64,000 nucleotides of DNA from Sphingorhabdus pulchriflava. Lineage in GTDB: Bacteria; Pseudomonadota; Alphaproteobacteria; Sphingomonadales; Sphingomonadaceae. Where the stretch lies: contig NZ_QRGP01000001.1 in assembly GCF_003367235.1 (NCBI RefSeq), positions 1,550,001-1,614,000 on the forward strand, given 5' to 3'. The notes beneath the pieces were generated by a model. It was not told the DNA's origin. It saw nothing but the letters and a program-made list of their open reading frames with translations, and searched no databases. This document shows positions 42,108 through 50,012 of this stretch, piece by piece. The translations under genes and the position numbers were made by a program. Each line of letters opens with the position of its first letter. The first letter of the stretch is position 1.

Positions 42108-44062
42108 TGATATCGACCGCATCTTTGTCGGCGAAAGCTGACACCGCTCCGGAAAGCGGAACTTTGGCCATGTGGGTCGATCGAGCAAAAGCCGGTCTGG
42201 TTCTGCTGGCGGTTGCGGCACTTTTCTGGGGGGCGCTGTACATCGGCGAAAATGCGGTGCGCCCCGCAGGAATGTCCCCGCCTCCGTCGCTGCAATATGT
42301 ACCCGTCGATCATCAAGGCCAGATTGCAGCAAATGCCGGTCGCTTCGAAGCGACCTATTTCAACGATCCGATTTACCGGTCGACGATTGAAGAAGGTGGA
42401 TCACGCGTTGCATTCCAAATTCCATTCAGCGTCGGGAAAAATGATAGCGATCTTGCCTTTTTCCTGGGCGCCACGCCGGGTCTTCAGGAAATCAAACTGA
42501 ATGGCAGTGTGATCCAACCCAATATTCCGCTCGACACATTGCGCGGCGCGTCGGACGGTACGGCGCTCTATTATATGCTGCCTTCAACGCTGCTCCGCGA
42601 CGGTGCCAATGAAATTCAAGTTCTGGTCGAGACGCAAAGCACGATATTAGCACTCGCGCCATTCCACATCGGACCGGCAGTCGAAGCCGCAAGGGCTGCA
42701 GCCAATGTGGACTTGATTACCAGCACCATCCCAATCATCGCCATATCCTTCCTGATTTTTGCAACGCTGCTTTGTATGGTTACCAACTGGCCGTCCGATG
42801 ACCGGCAACGCATTCGCAGCCTCATGCTGTTGATGGGCATTTGGGCTGCTAGAACTTATTTCATTACCTTCCAGACGCCGTTCGAGCTCCCCTTCCTTCT
42901 CACCAGTTTCCTGTATTATCTGCTGGAAGTCTCGGTGATTGTCGCCTTTGCGCGCCATTTGTTCAGCGGCGAAACGCATTCGGCAAAATGGTTTAAATGG
43001 CTGAATTGGCTGTGGTTGGCGCTTCTTGTCTATCTGATTGCCATAACTGCAGCAGGATTTGCTTGGGGGCCTGCCCTGCGGCCATGGTTCAAGGGGCTTG
43101 CCATTTGGAACGCCGCAATGCTTTTCATTCTGGCGGTTGTTGGTTTGGGCTTGTTGGCTTGGGGGATTGTAGTCCGAAGGGACGGGCGCTGGCTGGAGCG
43201 ACTGGCACTGATGATTAGCCTACTCGCGCTTTTTATCGATACGGGCGATGGTTCGTTCGACTTGGCCCTGCCCTTTGTGGCCAACCTCCCCCTGACATTT
43301 TATGCTGCGGCACCCGCAGGTTTGCTGCTGGGCTTGGGCGTCGTCGCCTCTATCGCGCGCGAGGCCAGCGAAGCACGCCGCACCGTCGTTCAATCCAATG
43401 AAATTCTGGCGGCAAAGTTGACCGAACAAAATGCGGAGCTGGCCCGCAGCTACGATGCACAAAAGCAGATGCTGCAAAGGCAAGTCATGCTCGAGGAACG
43501 CCAGCGCATCGTCCGCGACATGCACGATGGTATAGGTGGTCAACTGCTTGGGCTTATGATGCAGGTGCGCAGTGGCGGGGTTGAGAAAAAGCAGGTCGAG
43601 GAAGGCTTGCAATCAAGTATCGCCGATCTGCGGCTTATAGTTGATTCCATGGATACCGCCGATGAGAACCTTGCAGAAACCCTGCGTTCGTTCGAACATC
43701 GCGTGCGTGCACAGGTCGAGGCTGCCGGGATGGTATTTGAGGCGCATCACGGGCTTGATGAAAGCACCCCCGGCCCCGGTCCACGCCCGACATTGCAGAT
43801 TCTGCGCATCTTGCAAGAGGCCGTGACCAATGCGATGCGTCATTCTTGTGCGACAGCAATATCGCTTTCCAGCAGCCATGATGCCGACGGACAAATTCAG
43901 ATCAGCATCGCCGACAATGGCAAAGGATTGCCTACTAAAATCAAAGGCGGGCGGGGCCTCACCAGCATGCGCAGCCGGGCCGAGGCCGTCCGCGGCACGC
44001 TGAACATCATAAGCGGTGCTGAGGGCACGACACTGAAGCTTTCATTACCTCGACCCGAATAG
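42107..44062 (+). CDS. Membrane sensor histidine kinase (HisKA_3, NarX/DesK class)
   Basis: 651 residues. One N-terminal membrane segment (about 28-48) is followed by a periplasmic beta-rich domain (about 60-200) with RVAFQIPFSVGKNDSDLAFF. About seven further membrane helices (about 200-420) follow, a layout like 7TMR-DISM sensors. A coiled coil (about 430-465) leads to the HisKA_3 box RQRIVRDMHDGIGGQLLGL (His about 471) and an HATPase domain with LQEAVTNAMRHS and GKGLPTKIKGGRGLTSMR. Kinases of this class phosphorylate NarL-type regulators; the only complete one in the window is at 31.3 kb in the same island. Last gene of the coupled operon. Confidence 0.88.
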   Translation: MISTASLSAKADTAPESGTLAMWVDRAKAGLVLLAVAALFWGALYIGENAVRPAGMSPPPSLQYVPVDHQGQIAANAGRFEATYFNDPIYRSTIEEGGSRVAFQIPFSVGKNDSDLAFFLGATPGLQEIKLNGSVIQPNIPLDTLRGASDGTALYYMLPSTLLRDGANEIQVLVETQSTILALAPFHIGPAVEAARAAANVDLITSTIPIIAISFLIFATLLCMVTNWPSDDRQRIRSLMLLMGIWAARTYFITFQTPFELPFLLTSFLYYLLEVSVIVAFARHLFSGETHSAKWFKWLNWLWLALLVYLIAITAAGFAWGPALRPWFKGLAIWNAAMLFILAVVGLGLLAWGIVVRRDGRWLERLALMISLLALFIDTGDGSFDLALPFVANLPLTFYAAAPAGLLLGLGVVASIAREASEARRTVVQSNEILAAKLTEQNAELARSYDAQKQMLQRQVMLEERQRIVRDMHDGIGGQLLGLMMQVRSGGVEKKQVEEGLQSSIADLRLIVDSMDTADENLAETLRSFEHRVRAQVEAAGMVFEAHHGLDESTPGPGPRPTLQILRILQEAVTNAMRHSCATAISLSSSHDADGQIQISIADNGKGLPTKIKGGRGLTSMRSRAEAVRGTLNIISGAEGTTLKLSLPRPE

Positions 44063-44071
44063 GCACCAATG

Positions 44072-44090
44072 CCCCTCTGCTTGTGGGGAT
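44072..44090 (+). promoter_or_regulatory. Island operator D
   Basis: CCCC-N9-GGGGAT, starting 9 bases after the kinase stop and ending 56 bases before the ATG at 44146. Confidence 0.55.
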
Positions 44091-44145
44091 TGAGACGGCG
44101 CTATCTAATCCGCATCGTTCGTTTGCCCGAACAGGAGATACGGAC

Positions 44146-45075
44146 ATGCGTACAATCACCAGGATTGCCGCTTTGCTGCTGACGACCGCTATGATCGCCA
44201 CCCCACTATCTGCCCAAAGAGCGCCGCGCCATGGGCAAAGCGAAGCTAACAGTCCAACCGCCGCCGACACTGCAAATCCGGTCAAGCGAACATGGGATTT
44301 CACCAAAAGGTTTGGCATTCCCCATTTTGACAATCGCGACTGCGCGAGCGATGCCGAGCGCCTGACGGACTTCGTTGCCGAATACAACCAGCGTGTCGAT
44401 ATATTCCTCGCCGGCCCGACGGACCCAAAGAAGCTCGCGCTCGAACGCAAAAACTATGTGAAGCAGGTGCTCGGGACGGAGCGCAGCATCACCAGCTTTC
44501 TCGGTATTTTTGAACAGACGGGCGAGCGCAGCCCTGACGGCTTTGTTCCTTCGATGCAGGCCGATCTATGCCGCGCACAAGCGCAGCGCAACTCGCTCGT
44601 CGCCATCAGTGTGGGTCTGAAAGCAATTGCCCGTGTCTATCCCGACATGGCCGAAGTCGCCCCGCGACTGGCGCAGGTGAATGCCGCGCTCGCAAAAATT
44701 GGCGATGACAAAACCATCCAGAAATATGTCAGCGCCAACCGCAACGAGACCCTCGCGACCGTGCGCATGAAACCGCCGCTTGCCAGCAATCCGGCATGGG
44801 AAAAGGGGTTACGCGAGGGCTTCGCGCGGCTGGTGCCTGGAGAGGCAATCCTGAAACTCAATCTCTACAGCGCGAGTTGGTATGTCCATAAAAATGAGGT
44901 TACAGGATATCCTCAATATCGCCAGATCGGTGCATGGGTGGCCAGCAAGCGAGCGGATGGCAGTTGCTGGATCAACGGCATCGACCTGTGGCAGAATTAT
45001 ACTGGTACAGGTTATGACAGCGGCGAGTATAAACTCGGAAAGGCTCCGCAACAGATCCTTTGCGAGAACGTCTGA
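44146..45075 (+). CDS. Exported protein of unknown function, island right end
   Basis: 309 residues. A clear signal peptide (about 1-23, ending TPLSAQ) is followed by a mostly helical mature part (about 60-215) and a C-terminal beta-like region with SWYVHKNEVTGYPQYRQIG and CWINGIDLWQNYTG. Cys residues at HFDNRDCASD and QADLCRAQ are far apart. I recognise no family. The ATG at 44146 follows ACAGGAG. It has its own operator D and is the last gene before the integrase remnant and tRNA-Leu, so it closes the island. Confidence 0.7.
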   Translation: MRTITRIAALLLTTAMIATPLSAQRAPRHGQSEANSPTAADTANPVKRTWDFTKRFGIPHFDNRDCASDAERLTDFVAEYNQRVDIFLAGPTDPKKLALERKNYVKQVLGTERSITSFLGIFEQTGERSPDGFVPSMQADLCRAQAQRNSLVAISVGLKAIARVYPDMAEVAPRLAQVNAALAKIGDDKTIQKYVSANRNETLATVRMKPPLASNPAWEKGLREGFARLVPGEAILKLNLYSASWYVHKNEVTGYPQYRQIGAWVASKRADGSCWINGIDLWQNYTGTGYDSGEYKLGKAPQQILCENV

Positions 45076-45125
45076 TTGACAACACCAGTTTCCCTACCAA
45101 GGAAACAGGAAGCGAAATCGTAGTC

Positions 45126-45296
45126 GTGGCATTGGGGGCCTTTTCCCTTCAAACGACGGTCAAGAACGTCATTTTTGAGCATTCGGCCCCCAAAAGGCCC
45201 CCACATTGATGTGGTTGAAGGCGGATTGGGGTGAACGTCCGCGATCAGATGAGGGCTAATTTTTAGCAGATTTCCCAGGTTTTTCGACTGTTAGCG
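45126..45296 (+). repeat. Integrase promoter/att-region repeat, copy 2
   Basis: 45126-45203 is identical to 14425-14502 and similarity fades by about 45296. On the minus strand it contains the integrase start codon at 45132, but the reading frame ends after 12 codons, so the integrase body has been deleted here. The layout (tRNA 3' end, then upstream region, then integrase start pointing away from the tRNA) is the canonical one for P4-type elements. Confidence 0.85.
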
Positions 45297-45316
45297 GACT
45301 TTGCCGAACAGGAAAA

Positions 45317-45403
45317 TGGTGCCCAGAAGAGGACTCGAACCTCCACGCCCTTGCGAGCGCCAGCACCTGAAGCTGGTGCGTCTACCAATTCCGCCATCTG
45401 GGC
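45317..45403 (-). tRNA. tRNA-Leu (anticodon CAG)
   Basis: Read on the minus strand: acceptor GCCCAGA pairs with TCTGGGC, followed by A and an encoded CCA. The anticodon arm is CCAGC-TTCAGGT-GCTGG, giving anticodon CAG. There is a long variable arm (class II) and a T-arm with GGTTCGAGTCC. 87 nucleotides with CCA. The 3' end faces the integrase remnant, which makes it the probable attachment site of the island to its left. Confidence 0.97.
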
Positions 45404-45610
45404 ACGGGATGCCAAATCTAACGCGACCTGCATCTAGGGTAGGCGGGCTCCTTTAGCGGGTAGGGCGCGCTTGTCAACTGGATAGACAGGCAAATTTCGG
45501 TATAGCGCAGATGGGATAGTTCGCCTCATAGTTCGGTCGCTTTACCGCAAGGCTAGCCGGCCAATGTCAAATGTTGTGCGACCTAATTGATCGTGATGTG
45601 GGGGCATGGG

Positions 45611-46342
45611 ATGAACTATCTCAAACATGATTTTGCCAGCCGGCGCCGGATATTTGAATTAGGAGCCTGGTTTGCGCAGCTTCCTGCGACCATTCAGGAA
45701 AAATTGTTGTCGGAGGGGCGTGAGCGGCAATTGAACGCGGGCCAGAAGCTTTTCGATCAAGGTGACGCGCCGACCGGTCTGCACGGGATCATAAGCGGCG
45801 AAATTCACATCAAAGGCACAGCGAGCAACGGGCATGACGTGTTGATGGCGATCCATCGTCCGGCCGACTGGACGGGTTTTTTGACCTGTATCGATCACCA
45901 GCCGCATCCCATGTCAGCCGTTGCTGCAACCGACATATTGTTTCTGACCGTTCCTCCTGCATCGGTTCATGCAATATTCGAGACTGACATCGCGGCATTC
46001 CGACATCTTTTGACACCGGAGTTGCGCGTGGGCCGGGCCAATTATCGCTGGCTTATCGAGATGGTAACGAGACCCAGCCTACAGCGCATTGCATCGCGCC
46101 TCCTCGATCTTGCCCGATGGCCATATGGCTCGCGCGCAGGACCGACTTCCCCCATTGACAATGTCAGCCAGGAGGATTTGGCCAATGCGTGCAACCTGTC
46201 ACGCCAGACGATGAACAGCGCGCTCCGCCAATTGGAGAAGCGCGGCTTTATCCGTATTGGCTATGGACGAATCGAAATTGTCGACAGCCGCGGCATGCAG
46301 GATTTTATTGCGAGCAATCCTGAAGAAATAGGCAAATTGTAA
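45611..46342 (+). CDS. Crp/Fnr-family transcriptional regulator
   Basis: 243 residues from ATG 45611 (GGGGGC upstream). The N-terminal cyclic-nucleotide-binding-like barrel has LNAGQKLFDQGDAPTGLHGIISGEI, without the canonical cAMP-contacting Arg-Ser pair that I can identify. There is no Fnr Cys cluster. The C-terminal helix-turn-helix (about 195-235) has SQEDLANACNLSRQTMNSAL. Ligand unknown. It lies just outside the island next to tRNA-Leu and upstream of a small exported protein. Confidence 0.88.
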   Translation: MNYLKHDFASRRRIFELGAWFAQLPATIQEKLLSEGRERQLNAGQKLFDQGDAPTGLHGIISGEIHIKGTASNGHDVLMAIHRPADWTGFLTCIDHQPHPMSAVAATDILFLTVPPASVHAIFETDIAAFRHLLTPELRVGRANYRWLIEMVTRPSLQRIASRLLDLARWPYGSRAGPTSPIDNVSQEDLANACNLSRQTMNSALRQLEKRGFIRIGYGRIEIVDSRGMQDFIASNPEEIGKL

Positions 46343-46410
46343 AACGAGCGACAGTCTTGGACTGCCAAAAATGCAATGTTCCTCCGATAACCAGCTGGAG
46401 GAGGAATTGC

Positions 46411-47004
46411 ATGAAAGCATCAGTCTATGTTGCCATAGCCTTGGCAGGTCTTGCGTCGGTCGCGGTCGCGCAGACGGACAAGATGGCACCAATCGGACGG
46501 GGTGAGGCGACGATTTATCGTGACCCTGGCTTTCAGGGACCCGCCGTTTTCGTCGGTGAAGCGAAATCCAATCTGGCGCTACGCTGGTCGGTGCGATCAA
46601 TCCGCGTGCGTAGCGGAACATGGGAATTGTGTGCGCGAACCCGTTTCCGCTCCCCTTGCGTCACGGTTTCGGCAGACGAAAGCGACATCCGCCGGTTTGC
46701 GCCACAAATGTTCATGGTCCAATCCATGCGACCGCTTGGATATGCACCTCCGCCGGTAATTGACCCGCCGGCTGGCACTTCGTTGCGGGGCATGAGTGCG
46801 GAGTTTTTCACAGCACCAGGCAATGCAAACGGACGACGGATTCTCTCCTGTTCCAATAATAGCGGTTCAGCGAATTGTGCAGCAGACACGGCAGACCGGT
46901 TCTGCAAATCGGTGGGATGGAACGGATCAGCGAGCCAGACACAGGAAACGGTCAATGGCCGTATCTATCTGGCTGACGTGCTTTGCACGCGCACGGGATA
47001 TTAA
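46411..47004 (+). CDS. Exported beta/gamma-crystallin-like protein
   Basis: 197 residues with a very strong ribosome site (GGAGGAGG) and a signal peptide (ending VAVAQT). The region about 28-100 has ATIYRDPGFQGPAVFVGEA and WSVRSIRVRSGTWELCA, the strand-turn pattern of a beta/gamma-crystallin fold. A C-terminal Cys-rich part (SCSNNSGSANCAADTADRFC) may be disulfide-bonded. Function in the periplasm unknown. Probably co-transcribed with the META-domain gene 3 bases downstream. Confidence 0.7.
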   Translation: MKASVYVAIALAGLASVAVAQTDKMAPIGRGEATIYRDPGFQGPAVFVGEAKSNLALRWSVRSIRVRSGTWELCARTRFRSPCVTVSADESDIRRFAPQMFMVQSMRPLGYAPPPVIDPPAGTSLRGMSAEFFTAPGNANGRRILSCSNNSGSANCAADTADRFCKSVGWNGSASQTQETVNGRIYLADVLCTRTGY

Positions 47005-47007
47005 GCG

Positions 47008-47667
47008 ATGCGGAATTTGATCCCCCTGGCTGGGGTTGCGATTGCATGCGCGATTGCAACCCCAGTAAACGCCTCCACATCTAAAAGCTGGATGCAGGTT
47101 GATAAGGCCTCGCGGGCCGCCTGTCTGAAAGCTGCCAGCCTCAACGATGCCGTCACCGGCCCGCCCATCCGTTATTCTGACCGGCTGCTGATCGATGCCC
47201 GCGTCGTCACCGGCACCTGGCCGCAACCGCATATGAAGGGCGCAAAGGCGAAGATGCTCTGCCTCTATCACCGGCGCAGCAAACGGGTGGAGGTTCAGGA
47301 ACTGGCCTATCCCATCCCCCCTGCCCCGCAAGCGATGATCAAGGATGTCTGGTGGCAAGCCTATAGCATCGATGGCAAGCCGGTGGTGAGCGGCAGCGAA
47401 GTAACGTTGATGCTGGGCAGCGACGGCAAGGTTGGCGGCAAATCGGGCTGCAATGGCTATGGTGCCAGCTATCAGCTTGATGGCAGCAGCCTGAAGGTTT
47501 TCCCGCCGATGATCGGCACGATGATGGCCTGTGCGCCCAATCTGATGGATCAGGAGCAGGCCTATCGGGCGTTGATGGAAAAGGCCACGATCGCGAGTTT
47601 GACCACAGACGGCAAACTGGAGGTGGTATCGGCAAGCGGTGCGACCATCCGATTTACAAAGAAATAA
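47008..47667 (+). CDS. Exported META-domain protein (HslJ-like)
   Basis: 219 residues. Signal peptide (ending TPVNAS), a middle part of unknown fold, and a C-terminal META domain (about 115-215): WWQAYSIDGKPV, SGCNGYGASYQLDG, then MMACAPNLMDQEQAY. META domains occur in HslJ and related envelope-stress or motility-linked proteins; the exact role is unknown. Follows the crystallin-like gene within 3 bases and precedes a secreted lipase-like gene by 12. Confidence 0.85.
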   Translation: MRNLIPLAGVAIACAIATPVNASTSKSWMQVDKASRAACLKAASLNDAVTGPPIRYSDRLLIDARVVTGTWPQPHMKGAKAKMLCLYHRRSKRVEVQELAYPIPPAPQAMIKDVWWQAYSIDGKPVVSGSEVTLMLGSDGKVGGKSGCNGYGASYQLDGSSLKVFPPMIGTMMACAPNLMDQEQAYRALMEKATIASLTTDGKLEVVSASGATIRFTKK

Positions 47668-47679
47668 GTAGCTAAGGGG

Positions 47680-48852
47680 ATGCCCATGCTTTCCAGCCGG
47701 ATAAGGCGAGCGCTGTTGGCGCTGGTGTCGGTTGGCACGGGTTTCCTCTTCATCCCCTCTCCCGCCTCCGCCCGCGAAGTGCAGAGCCCGCCCGGCACGC
47801 TGATCGAATATAGCCGCAAGGCGGGCGCACCCGTCGGCGCGCAAGCTTGGCGTATCCGCTATGTTTCACGCAATGAGGCGGGCAGGCCAATCGAGGTGAC
47901 GGGCGTTGTCATAGCGCCCAAAGGAATGCCAAACCGTTTGGGTCGTCCTGTGCTCGCTTGGGCACATGGCACCTGGGGTGTGGCCGATAAATGCACACCA
48001 TCGGCCAGCCCCAACTTTTTTGCCGCGACCCCTGCACTCGACGACGCAATTGCGCGCGGTCATGTTGTCGTCGCAACCGATTATGAGGGGCTGGGGACCG
48101 ACGGTCCGCACCCCTATCTGGTAGGCGGTAGTGCCGGGCGCAGTGTGCTCGATGCCATCCGTGCCGCGCAGGCGATACCGGAGGCCGGAGCGTCGCGGCG
48201 CTTTGCCGTCTGGGGCGAATCGCAGGGCGGCCACGCGTCGCTTTGGACCGGCCAGATCGCCAAAAACTACGCACCGGAACTGGACTTGGTCGGCGTGGCC
48301 GCTGCAGCGCCACCAACAGATCTCATCGAAAACCTGACAAGCGGCTCCGACCCCTCAATCCGTGCCTTCCTGACGGCGTTCACCGCGCACAGCTGGTCCG
48401 AATATTTTGGTGCGCCGCTCGACACGCTAGGCAATAAATCGACGCAGGGCATCATCAACCGGTTGGCGCGCAACAATTGCGTCACGCTGGGTGCCAAGCC
48501 GCGCATTGGAGCAGTTGTGGGTGTGCTCGTGCTTCGACAGCGACTGAAGGACGTCAATCTTGGGAAGATCAGCCCTTGGGCCGAAATCGCCCGCGCCAAC
48601 AGCCCTGCCCGGCGCGATTATGGCGTCCCATTTCTGATCGCGCAGAATAGTGGCGATTCCATCGTCGGCCCGCAGGTTACCCGCCAATTTTCCCAGGATC
48701 TTTGCCGTGCCGGCGCGCGGGTTCGCTGGGTGCCGATCACCAGTGAAACCGGACATCCTACAAGCGCCAAAGACAGCGCGACGGAAACGCTAAACTGGAT
48801 TGACGCGCGGTTCGCGGGGGAACGAGCCCGCAGCGATTGCGGAAATTTCTAG
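47680..48852 (+). CDS. Secreted lipase-like alpha/beta hydrolase
   Basis: 390 residues with a signal peptide (about 1-31, ending PASARE). It fits the secretory lipase (LIP) group: VLAWAHGTWGVADKC, the nucleophile motif VWGESQGGHAS and an oxyanion/catalytic layout with the C-terminal TSETGHPTS His. A Cys pair probably forms a disulfide. It should hydrolyse esters outside the cytoplasm. ATG 47680 has a GGGG ribosome site 1-2 bases away; ATG 47686 is equally possible. End of a three-gene set of exported proteins. Confidence 0.85.
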   Translation: MPMLSSRIRRALLALVSVGTGFLFIPSPASAREVQSPPGTLIEYSRKAGAPVGAQAWRIRYVSRNEAGRPIEVTGVVIAPKGMPNRLGRPVLAWAHGTWGVADKCTPSASPNFFAATPALDDAIARGHVVVATDYEGLGTDGPHPYLVGGSAGRSVLDAIRAAQAIPEAGASRRFAVWGESQGGHASLWTGQIAKNYAPELDLVGVAAAAPPTDLIENLTSGSDPSIRAFLTAFTAHSWSEYFGAPLDTLGNKSTQGIINRLARNNCVTLGAKPRIGAVVGVLVLRQRLKDVNLGKISPWAEIARANSPARRDYGVPFLIAQNSGDSIVGPQVTRQFSQDLCRAGARVRWVPITSETGHPTSAKDSATETLNWIDARFAGERARSDCGNF

Positions 48853-48952
48853 CCGAAAGCCTGTGAGCATCCTCCCCCCTTGAAACGCGCCCTTGGCTGG
48901 TGCAAAGCGCCGTCCATATATTCTCCCTATTATAGAGACTGACGGGCAGGCA

Positions 48953-49873
48953 ATGAGCATACTCAACGGTAAATTGGTAACGGTGTTCGGCGGCGGCGGT
49001 TTTGTCGGGCGCTATGTGGTGCAGGCACTTTGTGCGGCGGGTGCCCGTGTGCGCGTCGCGGTGCGCGATACGCGCGGTGCGGTGATCGTGAAGCCGCTGG
49101 GCAATCTGGGCCAGGTCTCGCTCTGCGCCGCTGACATCACCAAGCCCGCAACCGTTGCCAACGCTCTGGTTGGCGCTGACATGGCGGTGAACCTTGTCGG
49201 CAGCTTTGACAATCTGGACGCAATCCAGCGCGTGGGTGCGGCGAATGTCGCGCAGGCGGCGGCCAAGGCTGGCGTTACCGCCTTCGTCCATATGTCTGCG
49301 ATCGGAGCAGACGCAAACAGCGAGGCGGAATATGGGCGCAGCAAGGCGGGCGGCGAAGCGGCTGTGCATGCGGCTTTCCCCAACGCCAGCATCCTGCGCC
49401 CCTCGATCATCTTTGGCCGTGAAGACCAGTTCATCAACCGCTTCGCCGTATTGATCCGGATGCTGCCCGTTGTGCCGGTGATCGGTGCCGATACGAAATT
49501 TCAGCCGGTGTTTGTAGGGGATGTCGCGCGCGCCGTGGTCGCTGCGTTGCAGGGCCCGGGCGGGCAAACGCTCGAACTTGGCGGGCCGCAGATTTTCTCG
49601 ATGCTTCAACTGAACGAATGGATCGCCAAGGCGACCGGACACAAGAAGCTGTTTGTGCCTGTCCCCGATGCAGCCGCCAAGCTGCTCACCTTCATCCCCG
49701 GCGGGCCGATTTCGGGCGATCAGCTCAAGATGCTGGCGCAAGATAATGTTGTGTCGGGCGCGAACGGGCTGGAAGCGCTAGGCATTACCGCCACGCCACT
49801 GGATGCCGTGGCGCATGACTGGTTGACGCTCTATCGTAAGCATGGCCGCTTTGGCGATGCGGCGGCGGCTTGA
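48953..49873 (+). CDS. NAD(P)-binding protein, complex I NDUFA9 subunit-like
   Basis: 306 residues. An atypical short-chain dehydrogenase: the nucleotide site is VTVFGGGGFVGRYVVQAL, with NLVGSFDNLDAIQRVGAANV, then FVHMSAIGADANSEAEYGRSKAGGE, shown here only in part. Such proteins are annotated as NDUFA9-like in alphaproteobacteria and can associate with respiratory complex I; a direct role is not proven here. ATG 48953 with GGCAGG upstream. Followed by a REP-like palindrome and uppP. Confidence 0.85.
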   Translation: MSILNGKLVTVFGGGGFVGRYVVQALCAAGARVRVAVRDTRGAVIVKPLGNLGQVSLCAADITKPATVANALVGADMAVNLVGSFDNLDAIQRVGAANVAQAAAKAGVTAFVHMSAIGADANSEAEYGRSKAGGEAAVHAAFPNASILRPSIIFGREDQFINRFAVLIRMLPVVPVIGADTKFQPVFVGDVARAVVAALQGPGGQTLELGGPQIFSMLQLNEWIAKATGHKKLFVPVPDAAAKLLTFIPGGPISGDQLKMLAQDNVVSGANGLEALGITATPLDAVAHDWLTLYRKHGRFGDAAAA

Positions 49874-49905
49874 GGCAGCGGCATTTTACAAGAAACCGTA
49901 GTGCT

Positions 49906-49967
49906 GAGCCTGTCGAAGCACGTCCATCAGCTTCAGCGCAGCCCGTGAGACGCCCTTCGACAGGCTC
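49906..49967. repeat. REP-like inverted repeat
   Basis: GAGCCTGTCGAAG (49906-49918) and its exact complement CTTCGACAGGCTC (49955-49967) flank 36 bases. The word TTCGACAGGCTCAGG is the core of the extragenic palindromes common in sphingomonad genomes. Confidence 0.8.
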
Positions 49968-50012
49968 AGGGCTGCGGTGGTTATGCAATAGATTTGGTGA
50001 GGCAGTTACCCG

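Larger units (their letters stand above)
45076..45610. other. Island right junction region
   Basis: 535 bases without a protein gene. It holds the integrase upstream-region duplicate (45126-45296), the flank that matches site R1 (45308-45322), tRNA-Leu (45317-45403) and about 200 bases of promoter region for the Crp/Fnr gene in which I see no further element. Confidence 0.6.

Noticed and set aside
27419-45403. Prophage or antiphage-defence island
   Set aside because: Apart from the integrase remnants there are no phage structural, replication, nuclease or toxin-antitoxin genes; the content is exported, membrane and two-component proteins.
46927-47844. 305-codon minus-strand open frame opposite the META and lipase genes
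   Set aside because: Antisense to two clear plus-strand exported-protein genes, with His/Arg-rich non-protein composition.
48758-49741. 327-codon minus-strand open frame opposite the NDUFA9-like gene
   Set aside because: The plus strand has a complete nucleotide-binding protein with a good start; the antisense frame has no domain.
49906-49967. Terminator or regulatory element for uppP
   Set aside because: The 36-base gap between arms and the typical TTCGACAGGCTCAGG core fit a scattered REP-type element better.
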